Shown one piece after another: positions 49,006-58,826 of a stretch of 64,000 bases of DNA; the first letter of the stretch is position 1; every line of letters begins with the position of its first letter. The position numbers and the translations under genes are program-made. The stretch is taken from the NCBI GenBank assembly GCA_001769535.1, contig MEOH01000024.1, forward strand, positions 1 through 64,000. Reading direction: 5' to 3'. The notes beneath the pieces are model-generated. The model was not told where the DNA came from and searched no databases. It was given only the letters and a program-made list of their open reading frames with translations. The stretch comes from Bacteroidetes bacterium GWF2_38_335 (GTDB lineage: Bacteria; Bacteroidota; Bacteroidia; Bacteroidales; GWF2-38-335).

Positions 49006-51480
49006 ATGAGATGGGTCAAAGTTTTTAATATTATAATATTTTTATTTTTCAGCTTTACTTTTTGTAAAGCGCAGTTAGTTGCAGATACCTTTAATGTTCC
49101 GCAATATCACATACCTGATATCTACTATACCGAGTTTGCGCCTGAGCTTCCAGCGACTGTAAACAATCGCCTTTCACCATTTTTTCCACCCGATTTCTAT
49201 AAACAGAACTTGTCAAACTGCAATCAGGCTGCTGGCCACTATTACTGTTTAACCTACCAGTTTAACAGGTTGCTTAATCGTACGGCAGATTCACTTAGTT
49301 GCTTCTCCCCAAATTACACCTATAATTTTTTAAATGGGGGAAATGGATGGTACGGGGCAAGCACTTTTGACACATGGAATATCGTTAAAAGTCAGGGCAA
49401 TCCAACGGAGGCAATCTTTGATGGTTATAAAGACAACTGGGAAGACGAAGATGAAATCTTTTTTGAAGGAAAATATTGGATGAATAGTTATGACAAATAC
49501 TATCAGTCAATGAAATACAGAATAAAGGACTATTATTCCCTCGATGTTTCTACAGATGAAGGCCTTAAAATGCTGAAGCATTATTTAAGCGATCACTTCG
49601 AAGGGGCAGAAAATGGTGGGGTTGCAGTTTTTTTTTCTGGATTTGGTTATCTATATGGGGCTCCTTTCGGATATGTTTACGATTCGTGTATTTCATATCC
49701 CTTTGATCGATTGTGTGTTTTTAATAATGCAGATAATGGATCCAACCACAGTATGACCATTGCAGGATATTATGAGAATACTGAAGTTGACTTTAACGGA
49801 GACGGGATAATAACTGATACCCTTGATCTAAATTCTGACGGAAATGTGAATTATCTTGATAACGAAAAAACACTCTGGATCATTGTTAACTCTTATGGTG
49901 AGTTTGAAGGAAAAGGTGCATTTTTATTGAGATACAGTCAGCTTACTAAAATATGGGACAAAAAAGTTTTTATCCCCATTCCAGATACAGCCTACACCCC
50001 GAAACTTACTTTTAAAATCAGGTTGAAACATAACCAACGAAATACAATTAAAATTTCTGCGGGAATATCTTCTGATTTGAAGTCTGAAATCCCTGAAAAA
50101 ATTATTGATTTTCCAATCTTTAATTACCAGGGTGGAAACTGGCCACTCACCGGAGTAGACACATTGTCTGTGTCTGAGGAACTTGAATTTGGAATTGACA
50201 TCACAGATATTCTGGATTACTTGGACACAAAAGGCATGGCAAGAATATTTTTTCGATTGGAAAATGCAGGTCATCGATCCGGAGAACTGGAGTATTGTTC
50301 TCTTATGGATTATTCAGGCGAAGAGGTCAGAGAATATGTTTTTACTGACCAGCCTGTAACTGTTCCTCCAGCACAACTGTTTGAATTATATCTTGATATA
50401 CCTCTTCAAACAAACGCCTCAGAAGAAAAATTAAATATTGTAGGAGATAACCGTTTAATCATTTTCAAGGGCGATAGTTTAAATCATCAAATTTCATTTA
50501 CTGGAGGCAGTCCGCCGTATAAATTTAAAATAGTAAATACTGCAGAGTATGAAATTGAACTAACAAACCGGGATTATACTTATTTGTCAACAGGATTTAC
50601 TTCCATAAACAACGAGTACATAACACTTGACTGGCCATTTCCATATGCAGGGGAATTTTTTGATTCTGTGGCAATATCCACCCGTGGAACATTAACATTT
50701 TCAGAAAAAAAACAACTGACAGAAGAAATTTATCCCTATAATTTTTTTAAGGAAGCTGTTTACGAGGATATTACAATTAGCGCATATAATGGATATTTTT
50801 TCACCGATGAACTGAAATCAAAGTATTTTTTAACCGATAGCTCATTCATTGTTTGGCACAGAAGATATACTTCATCATTCCGAATGGTATCAAGAATAGA
50901 ATTATTTAAAGATGGCAGAATTGAAATCTACTTCATGGATTCCCTGGGATCATATAGTACAAATGACCTTGCAAGACACTTTGGCATCTCAACCTATTCA
51001 GGCCAATACTTTTCGCAACAAATTCCATTAGAATTGGCAGGGGATTTTAACACCACTATTTTTAAGCCTAAACCTCAAAGTTCCCTATTTAGTCTTAGCA
51101 ATGATGGTTTTCTTGAAATGCCAAACACCAGTTACCCCGGCAAGCACCAGTTGCATGTTATGGTGATAGACTCAACCGGGGAAAAAGCCGTGAAAAGGTT
51201 TGAAGTTGAAATCCTTGACAGGGCACTCGATCTTGCACTCTATCCTAACCCTGCAAGCGAGCAGGTTACAATCTCACTCAATTCTCTGGAAAACAACACT
51301 GCTGAAATAGATATATTTGATATCAGCGGCAAACTGCTCCTTTCAAAACAAAATGATGTTATTCCCGGCAAGAATGAATATTTGTTAGATATCTCGATGC
51401 TTTCTGATGGGATATATCTGTGTAAAATCAAAAACTCTAATTTGAGTAAAACATTAAAATTTGCTGTATTAACGGAATAA
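49006..51480 (+). CDS. papain-like (C1-type) secreted protein with T9SS sorting domain, paralog 1
   Basis: Signal peptide; FSPNYTYNFLNGGNGWYGASTFDTWNIVKSQG; NHSMTIAGYY; TLWIIVNSYGEFEGKGAFLL; C-terminal LALYPNPASEQVTISL...SDGIYLCKI. Confidence 0.7.
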   Translation: MRWVKVFNIIIFLFFSFTFCKAQLVADTFNVPQYHIPDIYYTEFAPELPATVNNRLSPFFPPDFYKQNLSNCNQAAGHYYCLTYQFNRLLNRTADSLSCFSPNYTYNFLNGGNGWYGASTFDTWNIVKSQGNPTEAIFDGYKDNWEDEDEIFFEGKYWMNSYDKYYQSMKYRIKDYYSLDVSTDEGLKMLKHYLSDHFEGAENGGVAVFFSGFGYLYGAPFGYVYDSCISYPFDRLCVFNNADNGSNHSMTIAGYYENTEVDFNGDGIITDTLDLNSDGNVNYLDNEKTLWIIVNSYGEFEGKGAFLLRYSQLTKIWDKKVFIPIPDTAYTPKLTFKIRLKHNQRNTIKISAGISSDLKSEIPEKIIDFPIFNYQGGNWPLTGVDTLSVSEELEFGIDITDILDYLDTKGMARIFFRLENAGHRSGELEYCSLMDYSGEEVREYVFTDQPVTVPPAQLFELYLDIPLQTNASEEKLNIVGDNRLIIFKGDSLNHQISFTGGSPPYKFKIVNTAEYEIELTNRDYTYLSTGFTSINNEYITLDWPFPYAGEFFDSVAISTRGTLTFSEKKQLTEEIYPYNFFKEAVYEDITISAYNGYFFTDELKSKYFLTDSSFIVWHRRYTSSFRMVSRIELFKDGRIEIYFMDSLGSYSTNDLARHFGISTYSGQYFSQQIPLELAGDFNTTIFKPKPQSSLFSLSNDGFLEMPNTSYPGKHQLHVMVIDSTGEKAVKRFEVEILDRALDLALYPNPASEQVTISLNSLENNTAEIDIFDISGKLLLSKQNDVIPGKNEYLLDISMLSDGIYLCKIKNSNLSKTLKFAVLTE

Positions 51481-51529
51481 CTACTTTCAAAACATCTTTT
51501 TCGTTGATTTTTTTCTTATTTTTGAAAGT

Positions 51530-54004
51530 ATGAGATGTGGAATAGTTTTATATATTATTTTCTTTTTATTTTTCAGCTTTACTTTTTGTAAAGCACAATT
51601 AGTTGCAGATACCTTTAATGTTCCGCACTACCCGATCCCTGACATATATTATACTGAATTTGCACCTGAGCTTCCTCCCACCGTCAACAACCGTATTTTG
51701 TCATTTTTTCCCCGGGATTTTTATGAGCAAAACTTACCAAATTGCAATCAGGCTTCAGGTATATATTACTGTTTAACTTATCAGTATAACAGATTACTAA
51801 ACCGTTCAGCAGATTCGCTTAGCAGTTTCGCTCCGAATTACACCTTTAATTTTCTGAATGGGGGATATGGATGGTATGGGGCAAGCACCTTTGATTCATG
51901 GAATATTGTAAAAAGCCAGGGCAATCCAACTGAAGGAATATTTGATGGTTATAAAAACATCCCTGGAAATAGTGAGGAAATAGATTTTGAAGGAAAGTAC
52001 TGGATGAAAGGTTATGAAAAATACTATCTGTCAATGAAGTACAGAATAAAAGACTATTATGCCATCGATGTGTCTACAGATGAAGGACTCAAAATGTTAA
52101 AACACTATTTAAGCGATCACTTCGAAGGATCACAATATGGAGGGGTGGCAGTTTTTTCCTCAGGAATTAATTTTTTATCCAATGCGCCTTTCGGGTATGT
52201 TAATGATTCTATTGTTTCTTATCCTTTCGATAGCATAGGCGTTCATAAAAGTATAGATTATGGACAAAGCCACAACCTTACTGTTACTGGGTATTACGAA
52301 AATAATAAAATTGACTTTAATGGAGATGGAATAATTACGGATACTATTGATATAAATTCTGATGGAATTGTAAATTATCTTGATAATGAAAGAACCCTTT
52401 GGATTATAGTTAACTCAAATGGGGAGGATGAAATTAGAAGTTTGTTTTTACTGAAATTCAGTGAAATTAGTAAAGTTTGGAACAAAATAGTATTTTTTCC
52501 CATTCCTGACACATCTTATGCCCCAAAACTAACTTTTAAAATCAAGATGAAACATAAACAACGAAACTCTTTTAAAATATCAGCAGGGATATCATCGGAT
52601 TTGAAATCCAAAATACCCGAGAAAATTATTGATTTTCCGATTTTTCATTATCAAGGAGGAAATCAACCACTCAGCGGAATAGACACTTTTCCTGTACCTG
52701 AAGAGCTTGAATTCGGCATTGATATTACAGATATTTTGGATTATGTTGACACAAAAGGTGTTGCAAGAATATTTTTTCGATTGGATAATTCAGGTCACGA
52801 ACCGGGATTACTCGATTATTGTTCGCTTATGGATTATTCAGGCAGTGAGGTCAGAGAATTTATTATAAATGACCATCCCTTAACAATCTCCCAAGCTCAA
52901 ATATTTGAACTATATACTGATATTAATCTGCAAACAACCGCATCTGAGGAAAAATTAAATATTACAGGAGATAACGAATTCATTATTTTCAATGACGAGA
53001 ACTTTGGAACTCAAATATCACTTAAAGGGGGAACCCCGCCATATTATTATAAAATCATAAATAACCAGGAATATATGGTCGAGCTTACAAACAGAGACTA
53101 TGTATATTCTAATTCAGGTTTTTCTACTATCAACAACGAATACATTAAATTAGATTGGCCTATTCCATTTGCAGGGGAATTTTTTGATTCTTTGGCAATT
53201 TCAACAAAAGGAACAATAACTTTTTCAGGAAAAAACCAGCTAACAGAAGAAATTTATCCTTATATGTTTTTTAAGGAAGCTGTTTATGAAGACATTACAA
53301 TCAGTACTTGTAATGGCTTTTTTTTCAATGGATTGTATTGGTCAAAATATTTTATGACTGACAGTTCAATAGTTCTATGGCAAAGAAGATTATCAACTGG
53401 TAATCGAATTGCAGTAAGAACCGAGATTTTCAAGGACGGTCGAATAGAAGTCTATATCAAGGACACATTGGGGATTACTCCCACAACCGACTATGCCAGA
53501 CATTTTGGTATCCTGACATTTACAAGCAGTTATTTTTCGCCACAAATTCCATTGGGTTTAGGTGGAAATTTCAACACAACTGTCTTTAAGCCAAATATAA
53601 ATAACTCACTATTTAATCTTAGTGATGAGGGCTATCTTGAAATGTCCGACTCAATTACCCCTGGAAAATACGAATTGCATGTAATGGTGATAGACTCAAC
53701 CGGGGAAAAAGCCGTGAAAAGGTTTGAGATTAATATTCTTGATAGAGCACTTGATTTTCTGCTCTACCCCAACCCTACAAGTGAGTTAATTACAATCTCA
53801 TTCAATACTTTAGAAAACGATGTTGCAAAAATAGAGATTTTTAACCTTACAGGGAACCTTCAACTATCAAAACTCCAAAATGTCATTTCCGGTAAAAATG
53901 ATTGTTTGCTGGATGTTTCGATGTTATCTCCGGGATTATATCTATGCAAAATTAGTAAATCTAATCTCAATAAAACATTGAAGTTTATTGTATTGGAAAA
54001 ATAA
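51530..54004 (+). CDS. papain-like (C1-type) secreted protein with T9SS sorting domain, paralog 2
   Basis: Same length (824 aa) and architecture as the upstream gene; tandem duplicate. Confidence 0.7.
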   Translation: MRCGIVLYIIFFLFFSFTFCKAQLVADTFNVPHYPIPDIYYTEFAPELPPTVNNRILSFFPRDFYEQNLPNCNQASGIYYCLTYQYNRLLNRSADSLSSFAPNYTFNFLNGGYGWYGASTFDSWNIVKSQGNPTEGIFDGYKNIPGNSEEIDFEGKYWMKGYEKYYLSMKYRIKDYYAIDVSTDEGLKMLKHYLSDHFEGSQYGGVAVFSSGINFLSNAPFGYVNDSIVSYPFDSIGVHKSIDYGQSHNLTVTGYYENNKIDFNGDGIITDTIDINSDGIVNYLDNERTLWIIVNSNGEDEIRSLFLLKFSEISKVWNKIVFFPIPDTSYAPKLTFKIKMKHKQRNSFKISAGISSDLKSKIPEKIIDFPIFHYQGGNQPLSGIDTFPVPEELEFGIDITDILDYVDTKGVARIFFRLDNSGHEPGLLDYCSLMDYSGSEVREFIINDHPLTISQAQIFELYTDINLQTTASEEKLNITGDNEFIIFNDENFGTQISLKGGTPPYYYKIINNQEYMVELTNRDYVYSNSGFSTINNEYIKLDWPIPFAGEFFDSLAISTKGTITFSGKNQLTEEIYPYMFFKEAVYEDITISTCNGFFFNGLYWSKYFMTDSSIVLWQRRLSTGNRIAVRTEIFKDGRIEVYIKDTLGITPTTDYARHFGILTFTSSYFSPQIPLGLGGNFNTTVFKPNINNSLFNLSDEGYLEMSDSITPGKYELHVMVIDSTGEKAVKRFEINILDRALDFLLYPNPTSELITISFNTLENDVAKIEIFNLTGNLQLSKLQNVISGKNDCLLDVSMLSPGLYLCKISKSNLNKTLKFIVLEK

Positions 54005-54128
54005 TTTTTTTCAAACCATTTTACAAAGCATTAAGTTATACCACATTGACCATTTTATCATATTTTTTACTTTTCCCCATTTCGTCATCCTCAATGGAGA
54101 CTCAGATTATTCAGGGTGTTTTTTGTTT

Positions 54129-54192
54129 TTGCGGCGAATAATTTTTCTAATCGCCGCAAAAAATGCGGCGAATAATTTGTATATTTGCCGCA
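54129..54192. promoter_or_regulatory. Operator-like GCGGCGA/TCGCCGC palindromes around the Fic promoter
   Basis: TTGCGGCGA-(13)-TCGCCGCAA then TGCGGCG...TTGCCGCA; TATATTTG -7 box inside the second. Confidence 0.6.
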
Positions 54193-54207
54193 TATATTGT
54201 TTTTGCC

Positions 54208-55311
54208 ATGAGAAAGTTTATTTATAATTATCCTGAATGGCCTAATTTTATTTGGGATACAGAAGGAATGTCATTGCTTTGCGGGAATGTCCGAAATTTG
54301 CAGGGAAAATTGATTGGTAAAATGGAATCTCTGGGTTTTGATCTGAAAAATCAGGCAAATCTGGAAACTTTGACTTCAGATGTAGTCAAAACTTCTGAAA
54401 TTGAAGGTTATATTTTAAATCCTGATGAAGTTCGCTCTTCAATTTCCCGCAGACTTGGCATGGAAATATCAGGATTGGTCGAATCTGACAGGTTTATTGA
54501 TGGCGTGGTTGACATGACACTTGATGCAACCCGGAATTACAACAAACTACTTTCGGAAGAACGATTGTTTGACTGGCATTGTGCTTTGTTTCCCACTGGC
54601 AGAAGTGGAATGTATAAAATAATAACCGGTAACTGGCGGGACGATTCTTCTGGTCCAATGCAGGTGGTTTCTGGCGCAGTTGGAAAGGAAAAAGTACATT
54701 TTCAGGCTCCTGAAGCCACTGTTTTAGATAAGGAAATGCAAATTTTTATTGAATGGTTTAATAAAAAATCAAATGTTGACCTGATTATCAAAGCAGGAAT
54801 TGCCCATCTATGGTTTGTGACATTGCATCCTTTTGAAGATGGAAATGGGAGAATTGCCAGGGCACTGACGGATATGATATTGTCAAAATCTGATGATATC
54901 TCACAGCGGTTTTATAGTATGTCAACTCAGATAAGAACGCAAAGGAATGAGTATTATGCTTTTTTGGAAAAAACTCAACGAGGCGGATTGGATATTACCA
55001 ACTGGCTAAAGTGGTTTCTTAATTGTTTGAAGAATTCAATAATGGAATCAGAAAACACACTTAAAAAAATAATTGACAAGCATGTGTTTTTAAATAAACA
55101 TATTGATATAGCCCTAAATGGAAGACAAAAAACAATGATCAATAAGTTATTGGATGATTTTTATGGAAATCTGACCACCTCAAAATGGGCAAAAATTACA
55201 AAATGCTCTTCGGATACTGCTTTAAGAGACATTCAGGATCTGGTAAAAAAAGGTTTGCTCAGAAAAGCTGAAGAGGCGGGACGAAGTACTAATTATGAGT
55301 TGGTGAAATAA
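54208..55311 (+). CDS. Fic family protein with C-terminal winged-helix domain
   Basis: HPFEDGNGRIARALTD Fic motif; N-terminal FIYNYPEWPNFIWD (DUF4172-like). Start at 54208 preferred; the 54163 ATG lies in the operator palindrome. Confidence 0.9.
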   Translation: MRKFIYNYPEWPNFIWDTEGMSLLCGNVRNLQGKLIGKMESLGFDLKNQANLETLTSDVVKTSEIEGYILNPDEVRSSISRRLGMEISGLVESDRFIDGVVDMTLDATRNYNKLLSEERLFDWHCALFPTGRSGMYKIITGNWRDDSSGPMQVVSGAVGKEKVHFQAPEATVLDKEMQIFIEWFNKKSNVDLIIKAGIAHLWFVTLHPFEDGNGRIARALTDMILSKSDDISQRFYSMSTQIRTQRNEYYAFLEKTQRGGLDITNWLKWFLNCLKNSIMESENTLKKIIDKHVFLNKHIDIALNGRQKTMINKLLDDFYGNLTTSKWAKITKCSSDTALRDIQDLVKKGLLRKAEEAGRSTNYELVK

Positions 55312-55376
55312 GATTTTTCCTGCCCTGAGCTTCTTTGCGCCCTGCGTTAAAACTTTCCCTTTAATAAATGCCTTAA

Positions 55377-57002
55377 ATCAAAAATAAATTAGCACATCTG
55401 CAAAATCTCCCTATTTTTGTAAAAAATATTTGTCTGAATAAAAAACACGCCATAATAATAGGTGCTGGTCCGGCCGGACTCACAGCCGCAAAGGAATTGC
55501 TCGATAAAACCGATATCATTCCGGTGATCCTCGAAGCAAGTGCCAACATTGGGGGCATCTCTAAAACAGTTAATTATAAAGGCAATCACATTGATATTGG
55601 CGGACATCGGTTTTTTTCCAAATCCGACAGGGTGATGGATTGGTGGCTGAATATTTTGCCTGTTCAGAAAACGGATGGTGTTTCACCAAATGAAATAAAT
55701 TATCAAAATAAATCAAAGGAAATTGACCTGGAAAAACCTGGTCCCGATCCCAATGAATCCGACAGGGTCATGCTCGTGCGCAAAAGACTTTCAAGAATCA
55801 TTTATCTCAGAAAGTTCTTCGATTACCCTGTTTCCCTCAATTTCAATACCATTAAAAATCTTGGTCCGGTACGATTGGTGAAAATTGCTTTTTCTTACTT
55901 GTGGATCAGACTGTTTCCCATAAAAAATGAAAAAACCCTTGAGGAATTTTTTATCAACCGTTTCGGTAAACAACTGTACAAAACTTTTTTCAGGGATTAT
56001 ACCGAAAAGGTTTGGGGCGTGAAATGCAGTCAGATCTCAGCAGAATGGGGTGCTCAAAGAATCAAAGGTCTTTCGGTTTCCAAAGCCCTGGTGTTTGCCA
56101 TAAAAAAAATGTTTTCTTCTAAAAAATCCATCCGTCAGAAAAATATCGAAACCACCCTCATCGAACAATTCCTGTATCCGAAATTTGGTCCGGGACACCT
56201 GTGGAATGAAGTGGCTGAATATATTTCTGAAAAAGGCGGACAGATTCATCTGAACTGGGTTGTGGAGAAAATTAACCTTTCTGAGGGAAAAATAATGTCT
56301 GTAAATGCCCGCAACATTTTAAGTGACCAGTCAGCCGAATTCAATGGCGATTATTTTTTCTCAACCATGCCTGTAAAGGATTTGGTTAAGGGAATGTCGG
56401 GAATCCAAATCCCCGCAAAGGTTATGGAAGTTGCAAACGGATTAATTTACAGGGATTTTGTGACCGTTGGATTGCTGCTCAATAAGTTAACGGTTCATGG
56501 AAAAGAGACATCCATTAAGGACAACTGGATTTATGTGCAGGAAAGTGATGTGAAAGTGGGCCGATTGCAGTTTTTTAATAACTGGAGTCCGTATATGGTG
56601 GCCGATCCCTCAAAAACATGGATTGGCATGGAATATTTCTGCAACGAAGGGGACGATCTCTGGAACATGAACGAAGATGAAATGAAAAAGTTTGCCGCCC
56701 TCGAACTGGAAAAAATAAAAATGATTTTATCCGAAGATGTGGTGGACAGCGTGGTGATTAAAGTTCCTAAAACCTATCCCGCTTATTTTGGCTCTTACCC
56801 CGATTTCCAGACAATCAGAGATTTTACTGATAAATTTGAAAACCTGTTTTTAGTTGGCCGCAACGGAATGCACAAATACAACAACATGGACCACTCCATG
56901 CTTACGGCTATGGTTGCTGTGGAGAATATCATTAATGGAATCAAAACCAAGGAAAATATCTGGCAGGTAAATACTGAGCAGGAGTATCATGAGGAGAAAT
57001 AA
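55377..57002 (+). CDS. FAD-dependent oxidoreductase (UDP-galactopyranose mutase/protoporphyrinogen-oxidase-like); true start uncertain
   Basis: [19 protein letters not shown] Rossmann motif lies before the TTG at 55497; reading frame is open from 55377. Confidence 0.8.
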   Translation: MKNKLAHLQNLPIFVKNICLNKKHAIIIGAGPAGLTAAKELLDKTDIIPVILEASANIGGISKTVNYKGNHIDIGGHRFFSKSDRVMDWWLNILPVQKTDGVSPNEINYQNKSKEIDLEKPGPDPNESDRVMLVRKRLSRIIYLRKFFDYPVSLNFNTIKNLGPVRLVKIAFSYLWIRLFPIKNEKTLEEFFINRFGKQLYKTFFRDYTEKVWGVKCSQISAEWGAQRIKGLSVSKALVFAIKKMFSSKKSIRQKNIETTLIEQFLYPKFGPGHLWNEVAEYISEKGGQIHLNWVVEKINLSEGKIMSVNARNILSDQSAEFNGDYFFSTMPVKDLVKGMSGIQIPAKVMEVANGLIYRDFVTVGLLLNKLTVHGKETSIKDNWIYVQESDVKVGRLQFFNNWSPYMVADPSKTWIGMEYFCNEGDDLWNMNEDEMKKFAALELEKIKMILSEDVVDSVVIKVPKTYPAYFGSYPDFQTIRDFTDKFENLFLVGRNGMHKYNNMDHSMLTAMVAVENIINGIKTKENIWQVNTEQEYHEEK

Positions 57003-57014
57003 TGTGCTTAGGAC

Positions 57015-57103
57015 CGTCATTGCGATCCGCCTTAGCGGAGAAGCAATCTCCCAAAGAGGAGCAGTTACTAATAAATGGGATTGCTTCGTGCCTCGCAATG
57101 ACG
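57015..57103. repeat. Inverted repeat of the CGTCATTGCGA...AAGCAATC / GATTGCTTCG..TCGCAATGACG type
   Basis: Left arm from 57015 to ~57052, right arm 57077-57103. Confidence 0.8.
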
Positions 57104-57148
57104 ACAAAAAAGTGTCTTCCGATTATTAGAATTCATTGAAATGTAAAA

Positions 57149-58780
57149 ATGCAAAACAGAAAGAAAAATACAGAATTCTTCGAAAAAAAAGCCGGCGCTT
57201 TATTTGAAAAGGCAGGCAGGAATTATTATGCGACAATTTTTCTGGCATTCGTTTTTATGTCCCTGCTCATGATTTTTTACAAGCCCCAGGTATTCGGACG
57301 CATTCTCGATCACGACGCTTTTTTTTACCTGATCAAAGCATTCGAAATCAATGATGGAAACTTTACCCCGCTGCATTTTCAATCTGAAGGATGGTCGGTA
57401 ATTCTGGCATTTTTCCTTAAGATTTTTTCCATTCAGTCTTTTTCTGACGGAATGGTGTTTTCAAGATATTTGTCAGTGTTTATTATGGCTCTGTGTCTCA
57501 TTCCGTTTGCCCTAATAGTTAAAAAAGTCCTTGGAAAGGAATTGCTGTTACCGGCACTGGTTGTTTTTACCATCTGCAACACATTTGTGCACAACGGGGC
57601 TTCAGGCAACACCGAATCACTGTTCTTTTTTGTTTTTTTGTATGCAGTTTATTTTCTGATCAGGTCATACGACAATCCGAAATTTCTCTATTACGCAGCA
57701 GCTTTTGGCTCACTTGCTTATTTTATCAGACCCAACGGTTTGTTCTTTCTGATAATAATAATTCTCGTTTTTGTGGATTTATACAGGAAAAAGAAAGCAG
57801 GTTTTAAATTCCTGTTGATTTCGGCCGGAATTTTTATATTGGTTTCGCTTCCCCATCTGTACATGAGACATGCTGCCTGGGGTTCGCCCTTTGATTATGG
57901 GGTGAATTCAAAGTATTTTGCCGGTTCTCCTTCCCAAATCTGGGCAGAAAATATCCAACCCGTGTCATTTTTATCCTGGATGTCTGATCACTCCATCGGT
58001 GAAATGGTATCTAAATTCATAACATTCGGACTGTTTGCCATTTTTAAGGAACTTTTTGTTTTATTGGGCGAATTCTGGTTTGTCCTTTTGCTCACAGGAT
58101 GTCTTTATTATCTGATTATTAAAAGGGAATCAAAACTTTTTCCGGTGATTATTACAGTTGGGATTTTTATTGCCGGATTGATTCCGGTGTATCAGGTGTA
58201 CGGTGTGCCCCGGCACCTGTTTATGATCATTCCGGTTGCACTTATTGTCGGATTAAAACTCTTTAATGATATTACCGAAAAGCAGAAATATAAAAATATC
58301 CTGATGTTTCTGCTGATATCCATAATATTCATTTTCAATGTACCCGTGATTACCATTTATGAATTCAATAAAATGCCCGGTAAATTTGAAAAACCTATAT
58401 TGAAGGATGAGTGGGTACGCTGGGCAGATGAAAATCTTGAAGGAAATATTGCGGTCGGAAACAAAAAGCAGGCAATGTTCATCATGCTGGGAATTGAAAA
58501 AAGTGGAGATGTGCTTTATGATATAGGGAAAATCAGAAACGCATATCATTATAAACTGTTCAATCCGGGTTATTACGAAAATATGAGTGAAGGGATCAGG
58601 GGATTTGAGAAAGACAGCATCCGGTTTTTAATAGTAAACGAGGAGATGCTGCTGGAACTCCCATATCTCAGAGAGGCATACGGACCAGAATGGAAAAACA
58701 GCTTTAAGCTGATATATACGGTTAATTCAATGCCTGACAGGATGTATCCGCAGGTTGATATTTTTGAAATCACATATTAA
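57149..58780 (+). CDS. multi-TM glycosyltransferase-like (GT-C/GT39-type) protein
   Basis: LDHDAFFYLIKAFEINDGNFTPLHFQSEGW first-loop acidic motif; ~10 TM helices. Confidence 0.65.
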   Translation: MQNRKKNTEFFEKKAGALFEKAGRNYYATIFLAFVFMSLLMIFYKPQVFGRILDHDAFFYLIKAFEINDGNFTPLHFQSEGWSVILAFFLKIFSIQSFSDGMVFSRYLSVFIMALCLIPFALIVKKVLGKELLLPALVVFTICNTFVHNGASGNTESLFFFVFLYAVYFLIRSYDNPKFLYYAAAFGSLAYFIRPNGLFFLIIIILVFVDLYRKKKAGFKFLLISAGIFILVSLPHLYMRHAAWGSPFDYGVNSKYFAGSPSQIWAENIQPVSFLSWMSDHSIGEMVSKFITFGLFAIFKELFVLLGEFWFVLLLTGCLYYLIIKRESKLFPVIITVGIFIAGLIPVYQVYGVPRHLFMIIPVALIVGLKLFNDITEKQKYKNILMFLLISIIFIFNVPVITIYEFNKMPGKFEKPILKDEWVRWADENLEGNIAVGNKKQAMFIMLGIEKSGDVLYDIGKIRNAYHYKLFNPGYYENMSEGIRGFEKDSIRFLIVNEEMLLELPYLREAYGPEWKNSFKLIYTVNSMPDRMYPQVDIFEITY

Positions 58781-58826
58781 TGGATAACAGCTTCAGATAT
58801 CCGGGTTGCCAGATAAAAGGAATAGC

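Noticed and set aside
54163-54207. Upstream ATG (54163) as the Fic start
   Set aside because: Lies within the operator-like palindrome and upstream of the -7 box; 54208 fits the N-terminal FIYNYPEWPNF motif.
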